From assembly GCA_964370645.1 (NCBI GenBank), contig CAYJJS010000012.1, positions 1 to 42,102 of the forward strand: a DNA stretch of 42,102 nt, in the 5' to 3' direction. The translations under genes were made by a program, and so were the position numbers. Origin of the DNA: CAMQRS01 sp964370645 (GTDB lineage: Bacteria; Bacillota_I; Bacilli_A; Erysipelotrichales; Erysipelotrichaceae). Position 1 is the stretch's first letter. The number at the start of each line of letters is the position of its first letter. This document shows positions 8,684 through 17,778 of this stretch, in pieces. The notes beneath the pieces were generated by a model. That model was not told the origin of the DNA, did no database searches, and saw only the letters and a list, made by a program, of their open reading frames with translations.

Positions 8684-11600
8684 TTATACATTATTCATTC
8701 TTTTTCTTATCACGCACACTGTAAATGCTGCCGCCATCAATAATAACATCCACAATCCTGTTGACGTTGTATCTCCAGTTGGTGGTGTCACACTCACTGG
8801 CGCTTTTACACTAAATGTTGTAGTAGCCATTGTTCCTGCAGACACGATTGTTAATTCGTGTGTTCCTACTGCAAGAGTCTTTGTGTATTCGCCACTTAAA
8901 GTAACAACAATACTTCCTTCTACCACTGTGTAATATTTTGCATCGATGACTTGCCCATCGACTAACACTTGTTCAAATAAGCTAAATTCTCCATCCGACA
9001 TCACGCTCAATGTATCACCTTGCGTAATTACTTGATCCATTCCCTCTGTAATCATCGTTGGTTTACCAATCCAGTTAGCATATAGTGTTGTGTCTTCTGT
9101 GTATGTATCTTCTAATGATACCAAAATACCATCAGCAGTGTACCATCCACTAAATAAGTATCCTAATTTTGATGCAGTTGGTAACGTCGTAAGATATCCA
9201 TCTCTATCTACTTCTACCATTGCCTCTCCATCTAGTTCTCCACCATCTACATCAAAGCTCACTAAAGCATATTTGTACATTGGCGTTGTTATAGTAGTAG
9301 AAAAAATTTCTCCAGCTACATAGACTGGTGTTTCTTTCATACGCACATATCCTGTTACTTCACTGCTTACATCGATACCAGTTAAAGTGTTCACATCACT
9401 CCATACAAGCCCATCAAAGCTATATTCTGCACCTTCAACTTCTGGAATTGTGATTGTGAAAGTTTCACTGTCATAATCCACTGCATAGCTCATTTCAAAT
9501 GAAGTGGCTTGCACTGGATTCACTTGTTTTTCAAACGTTACCGTTGCACCCTCCTTAGTTGGTCCAGCTAAATAATTCGCTTGTTCCTTCATACGAGCAC
9601 TAAATGTAATTGTTTCATCTGCATTCAGCCCAGTAAATACATTGCTATCTTGGAAAGTAATTCCATCTTTTGAATACTCTGCACCAGTTATTGGTGTAAT
9701 TGTATAAGAGAAAGAATCACCAACTACTTCATAACCTCCTAATACATCTTCACTCAACTCTGTACCTGGAGCCTTGATAATTGTAAAGTCTGCATCCGCA
9801 CTTCCACTATAGTTGCCCATTAATGTTACATTAGCACTTCCACCTTCCGCTACATTCACATTACTTCCATAGCTTACTGTATAATCTGTATCTAATGTAA
9901 GTACTGTATCTCCATCTTTCACCACTATTGTTGGTGTGATTTGACTTCCTGTGTATGTTTGATCTGCGATTGTTTCAATACTTGGTGTAATATCTTTTGC
10001 CACAATGTTGAAGTCTGCATTTGCCATTCCACTATAGTTACCCATTAGTGTAACGCTCACACTTCCACCATCTGCTACATTCACATTACTTCCATAGCTT
10101 ACTGTATAATCTGTATCTAACGTAAGTACTGTATCTCCATCTTTCACCACTATTGTTGGAGTAAGTTGACTTCCTGTGTATGTTTGATCTGCAATTGCTT
10201 CGATACTTGGTGTAATTTCTTTTGCTACAATATTGAAAGATGTACTTTCACTTCCACTATAGTTACCCATTAAGGTTACACTAGCACTTCCACCTTCCGC
10301 TACNNNNNNNNNNNNNNNNNNNNNNNNNNNNNNNNNNNNNNNNNNNNNNNNNNNNNNNNNNNNNNNNNNNNNNNNNNNNNNNNNNNNNNNNNNNNNNNNN
10401 NNNCACTTCCACTATAGTTACCCATTAAGGTTACACTAGCACTTCCACCTTCCGCTACATTCACATTACTTCCATAGCTTACTGTATAATCAGTATCTAA
10501 TGTTAATACTGTATCTCCATCTTTCACCACTATTGTTGGAATAAGTTGACTTCCTGTGTATGTTTGATCTGCAATTGCTTCAATACTTGGTGTAATTTCT
10601 TTTGGTGATATTGTATAAGTTCCAGTAAAAGTCCCTTCATATCTTCCTGATTCTGTAGCTGTTGCAGTTACTGTTATTGTTCCTGCGTTCGTTGTGTTTG
10701 CTTCACCACCATTAGAATTGCTATACGATAATGTATATTGTGAAGCATCGATCACTTCACTCCCAATCACTACTTCGACTTTTGGTAATTGTGATTCCCC
10801 GTTATAGGCTAAATCTGTAACATTTGATATATTCATTTCTGCACCTGAAAGAGATGTTTTAGGTGCAACTATGAATTGCTTACTTGCTATTACTTCCCCT
10901 TTTGTATACACTACACGATATGTTCCTTCGTCAATGATTTCGTCAACCACTTCCCAAGTACTTCCATTCATTTTTTCAAAAGTTTGCACAAAGTCAGCGT
11001 CTAAAACTTCGAAATTTTTACCTTTGATTTCAGTTGTTTCATCAATTATAACCATAGGTGTTAATACACTTCCTGTATACCCTAAATCAGGTACACTGAT
11101 GTACTCATCGCGTAGTATAACCTGATATACTCCATCACCTGTTAGTGTTCCTTCCCCGTCTAATGTTCCCTCTAAAATGAATGTTCCATCATTTTGAAGA
11201 GTTTCCTCAGTTGGAATACTCAATGTACTACCATGCGTCACTCGTAAAGATTCATCACTTTGAATAGCAGTAAAGTCTCCAACACTTTGATTTCCATACA
11301 CATTCCCTTCATTTCCAACAAAAAGAATCGCATGTGTACTTGTTAAATCAATCTTTGATTGTAATACAGTTGTAGAAATAAACGCACTTCCTTGTTTACC
11401 ATCTTTACTTGTATATAAAGTTGTACTAGCTTCACCAATACCATAAATTCCATCTGTTACATTTATTTTCCCACTTAAAATATAGATAGGATAATCCATT
11501 TCCTCTACATCACCTTGATACCCGATAGCAGCAAATTTAGCACTAGCATTAATTGTTGCACCATCAAATACAAGTTCCCCATAGTCTTCTGGATTCCACG

Positions 11601-13488
11601 GGTCTGTTTCCACACCTATTCCAACACCACCATTTGCAGTCAAATTAATCGTACCACCTAAGAAGTACATATTTCCTGTACCTGCTCGTGAATCTCCACC
11701 TATTGTAGGAATATTAATTTGATAATTACTGCCTCCTTGTCTACCAGCAATCGCCTTAACATTCAAAATTCCTGTACTTTCTTTTGTAATTCTTAAAGTA
11801 GCCCCAAATGGAACAAAAATAGTACTTTCATCATATCTATTTCCATAAATTTGGCTGAAAATTAAATCATTATCACCTTCCAAGGTAATATTGGCTGTTG
11901 CTCCTGCTTTTATCTCCAAAGGAGAATATTGAAAATGTGTAACACTTAAATCATTAAAGATAAGATTATGTTCTCCACTCTCCACAATGATTACATTTGT
12001 ATTGGATACTGTTCCTATTAATGTTATCTCTCCACTATAAGCAACTTTTGCTTCACTACCTACTTGGTAGTACGTTGTTCCTGCTACTTCACTAAAAGTA
12101 AGATTACCAGCTTCAATACTAACTCCATCTACAACGTCGTAAGTCGCAGTTACTACTTTATCTTGTACTGTTTCACTTCCTGTTGAACTTACACGTACAA
12201 CATATGTACCAGCAGTTGTTGGTTGTGTTGTTGTAAATGTGTCATCCGCTGCAGCTTCTAATTTATATTCAACGACTGCTTCATTTCCATTTGCTACACC
12301 TGTTGCATAAGTTATCGTAGGTGTATACGCAGTATTTGAAAGAACCACTCCTTGCGATACAGATTCTAAATTATTGGCTACACGATTTGTTGCAATAATT
12401 TCAACATTTCCAGTTACATTTGGAATAATCAACTGTCCAGTTATCGAATCATAAGTATATGCACTACTTTCAACACCTCCCATCTTCACAATAATTGATG
12501 AAGGTAAATTACCGCTTACTCCATCTTGTAAAGATAATGTCGTTTCATATTGAAGTGTCCCTTCAGATACTTGTGCATACATTAAAGGGTTAGAAGAATT
12601 CATATTTTCTAAATTTAAGTTTACACTATATGTCATCGTACCAACGCCTTCAGGCCAACTAGTACCAGATAGGTAATATATTTGTTTCCCATCCAATTCT
12701 TTGTCATTTTGTAACTTTGGCATATTTCCTTCGAAATAAATGGTTTGAACAGAGCTGTAATCGAAAGTGTCCGCCCCAATATACGTTACCGTAGAAGGGA
12801 TACTCAATTGTAACAAATTTTTACTATACTTAAAGGCATTTGGTACAATAGTTGTGACTCCATCTAGGATATCGTATGTCGATCCTGATTTATTCGATGG
12901 ATAAACCAAAACTTCATGTAAATAATCATGTCTATACATAACTCCATCTTCTGAATAAAATTTGCTATTATCTGCATGTACTTCGATAGAAGTTAAACTA
13001 TCTGTCGCAGCAAGCGAACTTGATGCAAAGGTCTCTAAACTAGCAGGGAATTTAATTTCTTGCAACCCTGAATATGTAAATGCATACAAATCAACTTCAA
13101 CCACCCCTTCTGGGATACTTAATTGACTTAAATTTTCGCATCGATAAAATGAATATCCATCGATTATAACAAGGGTTGTTGGTAAACTCACACTCATTAC
13201 ATTTTTACATTCAAAGAATGCTTGTGACCCCAGCGTCGTCACACCTTCTTCAACAACAATAGTACTTATGTTCTCTTTGTTGATACTTGTATCATCTCTC
13301 CATGCAGTAGTTCCTGCATCACTAGATATTGTTAGTGTTGTCGTTGTTTCATCATACGCATAACCTGTTTCTGAAACACTTGCCTCATTTGCACTAACAT
13401 CACTAAACAACCACATATCTGCTGGTCCTAATGTGATTAGCATTGCAAATGCAATACTCGCAATAAAAATACTTCGTAAATTCTTCAT
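8684..13488 (-). CDS. Giant BspA-like wall-anchored surface protein, interrupted by an assembly gap
   Basis: Probably an adhesin or host-interaction protein on the cell wall. The start at 13488 (MKNLRS, after AAAGGTGAG) gives a signal peptide with cleavage near VSANEA; a start at 13569 would add 27 residues inside the promoter. In order: BspA-type LRR_5 repeats (about residues 45-255), Ig-like strands, a glycine-rich right-handed beta-helix-like region (about 480-680), Ig-like units, 75-residue tandem repeats beginning K(E/D)ITPSIE, two beta-sandwich modules, an InlB-like repeat (GWYTADG...LYANW), and a C-terminal sorting signal TPPTGDT + hydrophobic helix + RKRMNN. The 100 Ns at 10304-10403 split it. 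Flanking frames agree only if the true gap restores whole 225-bp units, so the apparent frame change is artificial. At least about 1,515 residues if the ends simply overlap. Confidence 0.88.
9773..10602 (-). repeat. 225-bp (75-codon) coding tandem repeats around the gap
   Basis: Two complete units lie at 9998-10222 and 9773-9997; a partial unit of 66 codons ends at the gap (10405-10602) and another partial unit continues after it (10223-10303). Units are nearly identical, differing at positions such as SQL/SQI and AEGG/ADGG. Each looks like a bacterial Ig-like fold. Total copy number cannot be read from this assembly. Confidence 0.9.
10304..10403. other. Assembly gap (100 N)
   Basis: Exactly 100 Ns, the usual placeholder for unknown length. 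The 55 bases before it (10249-10303) are identical to the 55 after it (10404-10458), so both contig ends stop in the same part of the repeat. Confidence 0.98.
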
Positions 13489-13552
13489 AATCTCACCTTT
13501 CTTTCCGATTGAATTGCTGTTTTGAAAATACCCTATTATTTCAATCAACTTA

Positions 13553-13581
13553 ATTATAACACTTTTCAAAAAAAGTGTTAA
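13553..13581 (-). promoter_or_regulatory. Promoter of the surface-protein gene
   Basis: Minus strand: -35 TTAACA (13576-13581), 17-base spacer, -10 TATAAT (13553-13558). The leader to the start at 13488 is about 57 bases. It supports the start at 13488, because an alternative start at 13569 would lie inside the promoter. Confidence 0.75.
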
Positions 13582-13594
13582 GGGCTCTTAACAC
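13575..13594. promoter_or_regulatory. Palindrome over the -35 of the surface-protein promoter
   Basis: GTGTTAAG, four central bases, then CTTAACAC: a perfect 8-bp inverted repeat covering the -35 hexamer. The position is that of an operator for an unknown dimeric regulator. Confidence 0.5.
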
Positions 13595-13626
13595 AAAAGA
13601 GATACATCTTATGATATATCTCTTTT
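13595..13626 (-). terminator. gpmI terminator
   Basis: A 10-bp stem (13595-13604 with 13617-13626) five bases after the gpmI stop, ending in TTTT on the minus strand. Confidence 0.7.
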
Positions 13627-13631
13627 CATTT

Positions 13632-15200
13632 CTATTTAATAATTGATGGTAACCAGTTTTCGTTTCCTTCTAATCCTAATAATTTTGTTACTGTCGATGC
13701 AACATTGGCTAATCCAAATTGACCATCAGCAATTTCAACATCTGCTCCATACACAATAAATGGCACAGCATTTAACGTATGAGAAGTTTTCGCTTTTAAT
13801 GGTTTCCCTTCTTTTGGTTTTTCATACATTTCATCTGCATTTCCATGGTCTGCAGTAATTAACAAAATACCATTCACTTTATTCACAGCTTCAATCACAC
13901 GTTTCAATTGTAAATCCACTGTTTCAACACCAATAATTGTCGCTTGATAGTTTCCTGTATGTCCTACCATATCTCCATTTGGATAGTTTGTACGTAAGAA
14001 ATCATACTTACCAGAAGTAATTGCTTCCACAAATTGGTCTGTAATCTCCGCACCTTTCATCCAAGGTCTTTGTTCAAATGGTACTACATCACTTTTAATT
14101 TCAACAAATGTTTCTAATTCATCACTAAATTTTTCACTTCTATTTCCATTCCAGAAATACGTAACATGACCAAATTTTTGTGTTTCTGAGATTGCATATT
14201 GAGACACTTTATTGTTCACTAAGTATTCTGATAACGTATTTTTAATTTTTGGTGGGAATGTTAAGAATAATTTTGGAATTTCTAAGTCTGCATCATATTG
14301 TAACATTCCTGCAAACATAACTTTAGGTCTTCTAACACGATCAAAATGAGTAAACTTTTCATCTTCAAACGCTTTACAAATTTCTTGTGCACGATCCCCT
14401 CTAAAGTTGAATAGAATTACACTATCCCCATCTTCAATTGTACCAACAGCTTTACCATCTTTTTCAATAACAAAGGCTGGTAAATCTTGGTCAACTACAC
14501 CTGTTTCATTACGGAACGTTTCAATTGCTTCTTTTGCACTTGCAAACATTCTTCCTTCACCTAATACGTGTGTTTTCCACCCTGCTTCTACCATTGGCCA
14601 GTTTGCTTCATAACGATCCATAGTAATGTTCATACGACCACCACCACTCGCAACACAAGCATTAAATGATGCATCATTTAACTCTGCTAATTTCGCTTCT
14701 AAAGCATCTACATATGTTAGCGCACTTGTTTCAGGCACATCACGTCCATCCAACAAGATATGTACTCTCGCTTCTTTTACACCATCTTCTTTTGCTTGTG
14801 TTAACAAAGCAAATAAGTGGTTAATATGAGAATGTACATTTCCATCAGATAACAATCCCACAAAATGCATTACTGCATTGTCCTTACAATTTGATACCAA
14901 ATCTTTCCATGTTTTATTTTCGAACATTTCTTTTGATTCAATAGATTCATTTACTAATTTTGCCCCTTGTGCATATACTTGTCCACAACCTAAAGCATTG
15001 TGACCTACTTCACTATTCCCCATATCTTCATCACTAGGCAAACCTACTGCTAAACCATGGGCTGCAATCGCAGTATTTGGGCATGTTTTTAATAATTCAT
15101 CAAGTACTGGTGTGTATGCATTTGTTACAGCATTTCCTAATTCGTTATTGCTGATACCTACTCCATCCATTACTACTAGAACAACTGGTCTTTTACTCAT
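13632..15200 (-). CDS. gpmI: 2,3-bisphosphoglycerate-independent phosphoglycerate mutase
   Basis: Interconverts 3- and 2-phosphoglycerate in glycolysis, in the cytoplasm. Alkaline phosphatase-superfamily fold with two Mn2+: the first metal Asp in VVMDGVG (D12), catalytic Ser in DMGNSEVGHNALG (S63), HVHILLDGRD in the mutase insert, and the C-terminal TADHGNADEM and KTSHT motifs. The start at 15200 (MSKRPVV) is seven bases from AGGAGG; upstream ATGs at 15203 and 15221 are in frame but fit less well. 522 residues, slightly longer than the usual 510. It has its own terminator, so it is monocistronic here. Confidence 0.96.
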   Translation of the reverse strand: MSKRPVVLVVMDGVGISNNELGNAVTNAYTPVLDELLKTCPNTAIAAHGLAVGLPSDEDMGNSEVGHNALGCGQVYAQGAKLVNESIESKEMFENKTWKDLVSNCKDNAVMHFVGLLSDGNVHSHINHLFALLTQAKEDGVKEARVHILLDGRDVPETSALTYVDALEAKLAELNDASFNACVASGGGRMNITMDRYEANWPMVEAGWKTHVLGEGRMFASAKEAIETFRNETGVVDQDLPAFVIEKDGKAVGTIEDGDSVILFNFRGDRAQEICKAFEDEKFTHFDRVRRPKVMFAGMLQYDADLEIPKLFLTFPPKIKNTLSEYLVNNKVSQYAISETQKFGHVTYFWNGNRSEKFSDELETFVEIKSDVVPFEQRPWMKGAEITDQFVEAITSGKYDFLRTNYPNGDMVGHTGNYQATIIGVETVDLQLKRVIEAVNKVNGILLITADHGNADEMYEKPKEGKPLKAKTSHTLNAVPFIVYGADVEIADGQFGLANVASTVTKLLGLEGNENWLPSIIK

Positions 15201-15271
15201 CATCTTTCCTCCTAAGTTCATTCTTCATAAATATATCACATATACAGCATTAAAGGTATACAAAAGATAAA

Positions 15272-15298
15272 AAAAGTATGCTTTTAAAGCATACTTTT
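15272..15298 (-). terminator. Terminator of ywiB-argS-rpoE
   Basis: A 12-bp perfect stem (15272-15283 with 15287-15298) followed on the minus strand by seven Ts. One arm covers most of the rpoE stop codon. Confidence 0.9.
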
Positions 15299-15611
15299 AC
15301 ACTGTTTTTTCTTCTGTTTCGCTGACTTCGATTTCTTCTTCTTCATCGTCATCATCAACCATGATAGCATCTGTATCAATCACAACATCTTCAAATTTGT
15401 AACGACTTCTTAGACCCCATTTATTATCCTTCAAAATAACAAAACGATCATCTAACGACATATCCGAATAAAAATCTGCAATAAGCTCATCTGCTTGGTC
15501 TTGTGATAACCCCTTAATTTGTGAAACCTCTGTCCATAACTTTGGAAAATCAATTTCTTTTTTCTTTCTTTGCATTAAATCGTATGCAATATCAACCATT
15601 GGTTGTCCCAT
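15297..15611 (-). CDS. rpoE: RNA polymerase delta subunit
   Basis: 104 residues. Residues 1-75 form the HARE-HTH domain (MVDIAYDLMQ...FVILKDNKWGLRSRY); the rest is a very acidic tail rich in D and E. Delta displaces nucleic acids from RNA polymerase, speeds its recycling and tunes sensitivity to initiating NTP. The tail is shorter than in Bacillus subtilis (about 173 residues in total). The start has AGGAGG eight bases upstream, 17 bases after argS, in the ywiB-argS-rpoE order also known from Bacillus. Confidence 0.93.
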   Translation of the reverse strand: MGQPMVDIAYDLMQRKKKEIDFPKLWTEVSQIKGLSQDQADELIADFYSDMSLDDRFVILKDNKWGLRSRYKFEDVVIDTDAIMVDDDDEEEEIEVSETEEKTV

Positions 15612-15628
15612 TTCAAATTCCTCCTTGC

Positions 15629-17266
15629 TTACATTTTTTCAATTGCTTCTACTCCAATTAAAGATAAAGCGTTGTTCAAAGTAATTTTACATGCTTTCAG
15701 TAAATCCAAACGTTGTGCACTTAGTTCTGGATTTTCCTTATCATTCACTTTACAAGTGCTATAAAAACTATGGAATAGTGCTGCTAATTTCTGAATGTAA
15801 TTACAGATTTTATGCGGTACTCTTTGCTTTGCAGCATCCCCTACTACACTAGTGAATTCATTAATATACTTTAATAATTGTATTTCTTTTTCATGTGTCA
15901 ATAAATCATAGTTTTCTACAGTCGCATCAATTTCGATACTACGTAAAATAGAGCACATTCTAGCATGCGCATATTGCGCATAAAATACAGGGTTGTCATT
16001 ACTTTGCTTTCTAGCTAACGCTAAATCAAAATCAAAGTGCGTGTCTACAGCACGGTTCACGAAAAAGTAACGAACTGCATCAACACTTGTTTCTTCACAA
16101 AGTTCACGTAAAGTAACTGCGTTACCTAAACGTTTACTCATTTTCACTTCTACACCATCTTCTACTAAACGAACCATTTGAATAATATCCACATCTAATG
16201 TATCTGCATTCTTACCTAAGGCTTGAATACTTGCTTTTAACCTTGGAATATATCCATGATGATCTGCCCCTAGAAAATCAACTAATTTATCGTATCCACG
16301 ATCTAATTTATCTTGATGATATGCAATATCTGGTACTAAGTAAGTAAATGATCCATCGCTTTTTCTTAACACACGATCTTTATCATCACCAAAATTTGTT
16401 GTCTTAAACCATAATGCATCATCTGCCTCATACGTATTTCCTGTTTTATCTAAAGTTTCTAATACACTTTCAATCTTATTTGCATCACGAATAGATTGTT
16501 CGCTACTCCAAACATCAAACTCGACACGGAAGAATGATAAGTCATTTTTCAACTTTTGTAACTCTCTTTTAATTCCTTCACGCTTAAAGAATGCATGATC
16601 GTAGTTATTTACATATTGATTACCATACTCTGATGCTATCTCCCCAGCAATGTTTATAACATCATTTCCATAGTAACCATCTTCAGGCATATCTATTTCA
16701 ACATTAAAAGTATTACAATAACGAGAATATAACGATTTGGCTAAATTGTCAACTTGATTTCCAGCATCATTCACATAAAACTCTCGGGTTACATCATAAC
16801 CACTTGCACGTAACAATCGTGTTACACTATCTCCCCAAGCTGCACCTCTAGCATGTCCTAAATGTAAATCACCAGTTGGATTTGCACTTACATACTCACA
16901 GTTTATTTTTATTCCTTTACCACTTTCATTATGACCATATAATTCTTTTTTTTCTAACACTTCTTTAATAACATTTGCTAATGAAGATTTTACCATTGTA
17001 AAATTTAGAAAACCAGGACCTGCAATGCTCATGCTCTCCACACTACAAGCTTCTTTATTTAAACAATCAATAATTGATTGCGCAACTTCACGTGGATTTT
17101 TTCCTACTCGCTTAGTTAGACGCATTGCTAAGTTTGTCGCATAATCCCCATGTGTTGTATCTTTTGGTATCTCAATAACAACTTCATCCATATTCACTTC
17201 CAGTTGAAATGCTTGTTGTACTGCATCAATCAAACTTTGTTTTAAATTCGTCTCAATTGTGTTCAT
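15629..17266 (-). CDS. argS: Arginyl-tRNA synthetase
   Basis: 545 residues, class I synthetase that charges tRNA-Arg. The N-terminal Add-1 domain is followed by SANPTGDLHLGHARGA (HIGH-type motif), the KMSKR loop (VKMSKRLGNAV) and a DALR anticodon-binding domain at the C-terminus (ARMCSILR onward). The start at 17266 has AGGAGG six bases upstream; the in-frame ATG at 17281 lacks a site. The start overlaps the end of the upstream DUF1934 gene by 14 bases, implying translational coupling. Confidence 0.96.
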   Translation of the reverse strand: MNTIETNLKQSLIDAVQQAFQLEVNMDEVVIEIPKDTTHGDYATNLAMRLTKRVGKNPREVAQSIIDCLNKEACSVESMSIAGPGFLNFTMVKSSLANVIKEVLEKKELYGHNESGKGIKINCEYVSANPTGDLHLGHARGAAWGDSVTRLLRASGYDVTREFYVNDAGNQVDNLAKSLYSRYCNTFNVEIDMPEDGYYGNDVINIAGEIASEYGNQYVNNYDHAFFKREGIKRELQKLKNDLSFFRVEFDVWSSEQSIRDANKIESVLETLDKTGNTYEADDALWFKTTNFGDDKDRVLRKSDGSFTYLVPDIAYHQDKLDRGYDKLVDFLGADHHGYIPRLKASIQALGKNADTLDVDIIQMVRLVEDGVEVKMSKRLGNAVTLRELCEETSVDAVRYFFVNRAVDTHFDFDLALARKQSNDNPVFYAQYAHARMCSILRSIEIDATVENYDLLTHEKEIQLLKYINEFTSVVGDAAKQRVPHKICNYIQKLAALFHSFYSTCKVNDKENPELSAQRLDLLKACKITLNNALSLIGVEAIEKM

Positions 17267-17651
17267 ATACTCCCTCCTCAATTTCTATTTCTACAATAAA
17301 TCCATCTTTGTCATCACTTCCATTTTCTATATCATAAGAAACTTTAACATAATTTGTATTTACTTCATATTCATACGTATATATTTCAACATCAAACACA
17401 CCATACTCACTCTTAATTGGATTACTTGTACGTTGTTTTGGTTTAAGAGATAGTTGAGAAACCACTTCAGCAAAACGATGCACCTCTACAAAAGTCTCAA
17501 AACAATAAAAAACAACTTTAACATTTAACCCTTCTAAAAATGCAATTTTACGATATCCTGGATAATCATCTATTTGGGAAGTCCCTTCAAACAAAATAGC
17601 GCTCTCCTTTGTATATCTATGTGTGTGCTTTACTTTAATTTTCTTTTCCAT
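17253..17651 (-). CDS. DUF1934 (YwiB-like) beta-barrel protein
   Basis: 132 residues, predicted cytoplasmic and rich in beta strands, with the calycin-like shape of DUF1934. Conserved-looking parts are the N-terminal KIKVKHTHRY and the central EYGVFDVEIYTYEYEV. Its place directly upstream of argS matches ywiB of Bacillus, which supports the call. Molecular function is not established. It is the promoter-proximal gene of the ywiB-argS-rpoE operon. Confidence 0.75.
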   Translation of the reverse strand: MEKKIKVKHTHRYTKESAILFEGTSQIDDYPGYRKIAFLEGLNVKVVFYCFETFVEVHRFAEVVSQLSLKPKQRTSNPIKSEYGVFDVEIYTYEYEVNTNYVKVSYDIENGSDDKDGFIVEIEIEEGVYEHN

Positions 17652-17674
17652 TTCTTTCTCTCTATTTCTCGCCT

Positions 17675-17702
17675 ATTATAGCATAAGATAAATTACTTTC
17701 AA
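17675..17702 (-). promoter_or_regulatory. Promoter of ywiB-argS-rpoE
   Basis: Minus strand: -35 TTGAAA (17697-17702), 16-base spacer, extended -10 TGCTATAAT with TATAAT at 17675-17680. Confidence 0.75.
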
Positions 17703-17778
17703 GACTAAAAAACATTTTTTTGTTCACAAAGATTATATTTTCACACATTCTTCCCATAATAGTATAAAGAGGTGTGTT

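Noticed and set aside
10270..10303. A separate gene starting at 10270
   Set aside because: Its first residues are the middle of the 75-residue repeat; the start is created by the Ns, not by a real gene boundary.
9773..10602. Regular repeats as a CRISPR array
   Set aside because: The units are 225 bp, coding, in frame and lack unique spacers.
17730..17778. TTCACA-17-TATAAA as a firm promoter for the PBP gene
   Set aside because: The -10 ends about 10 bases before the start codon, leaving no room for a normal leader with its ribosome site.
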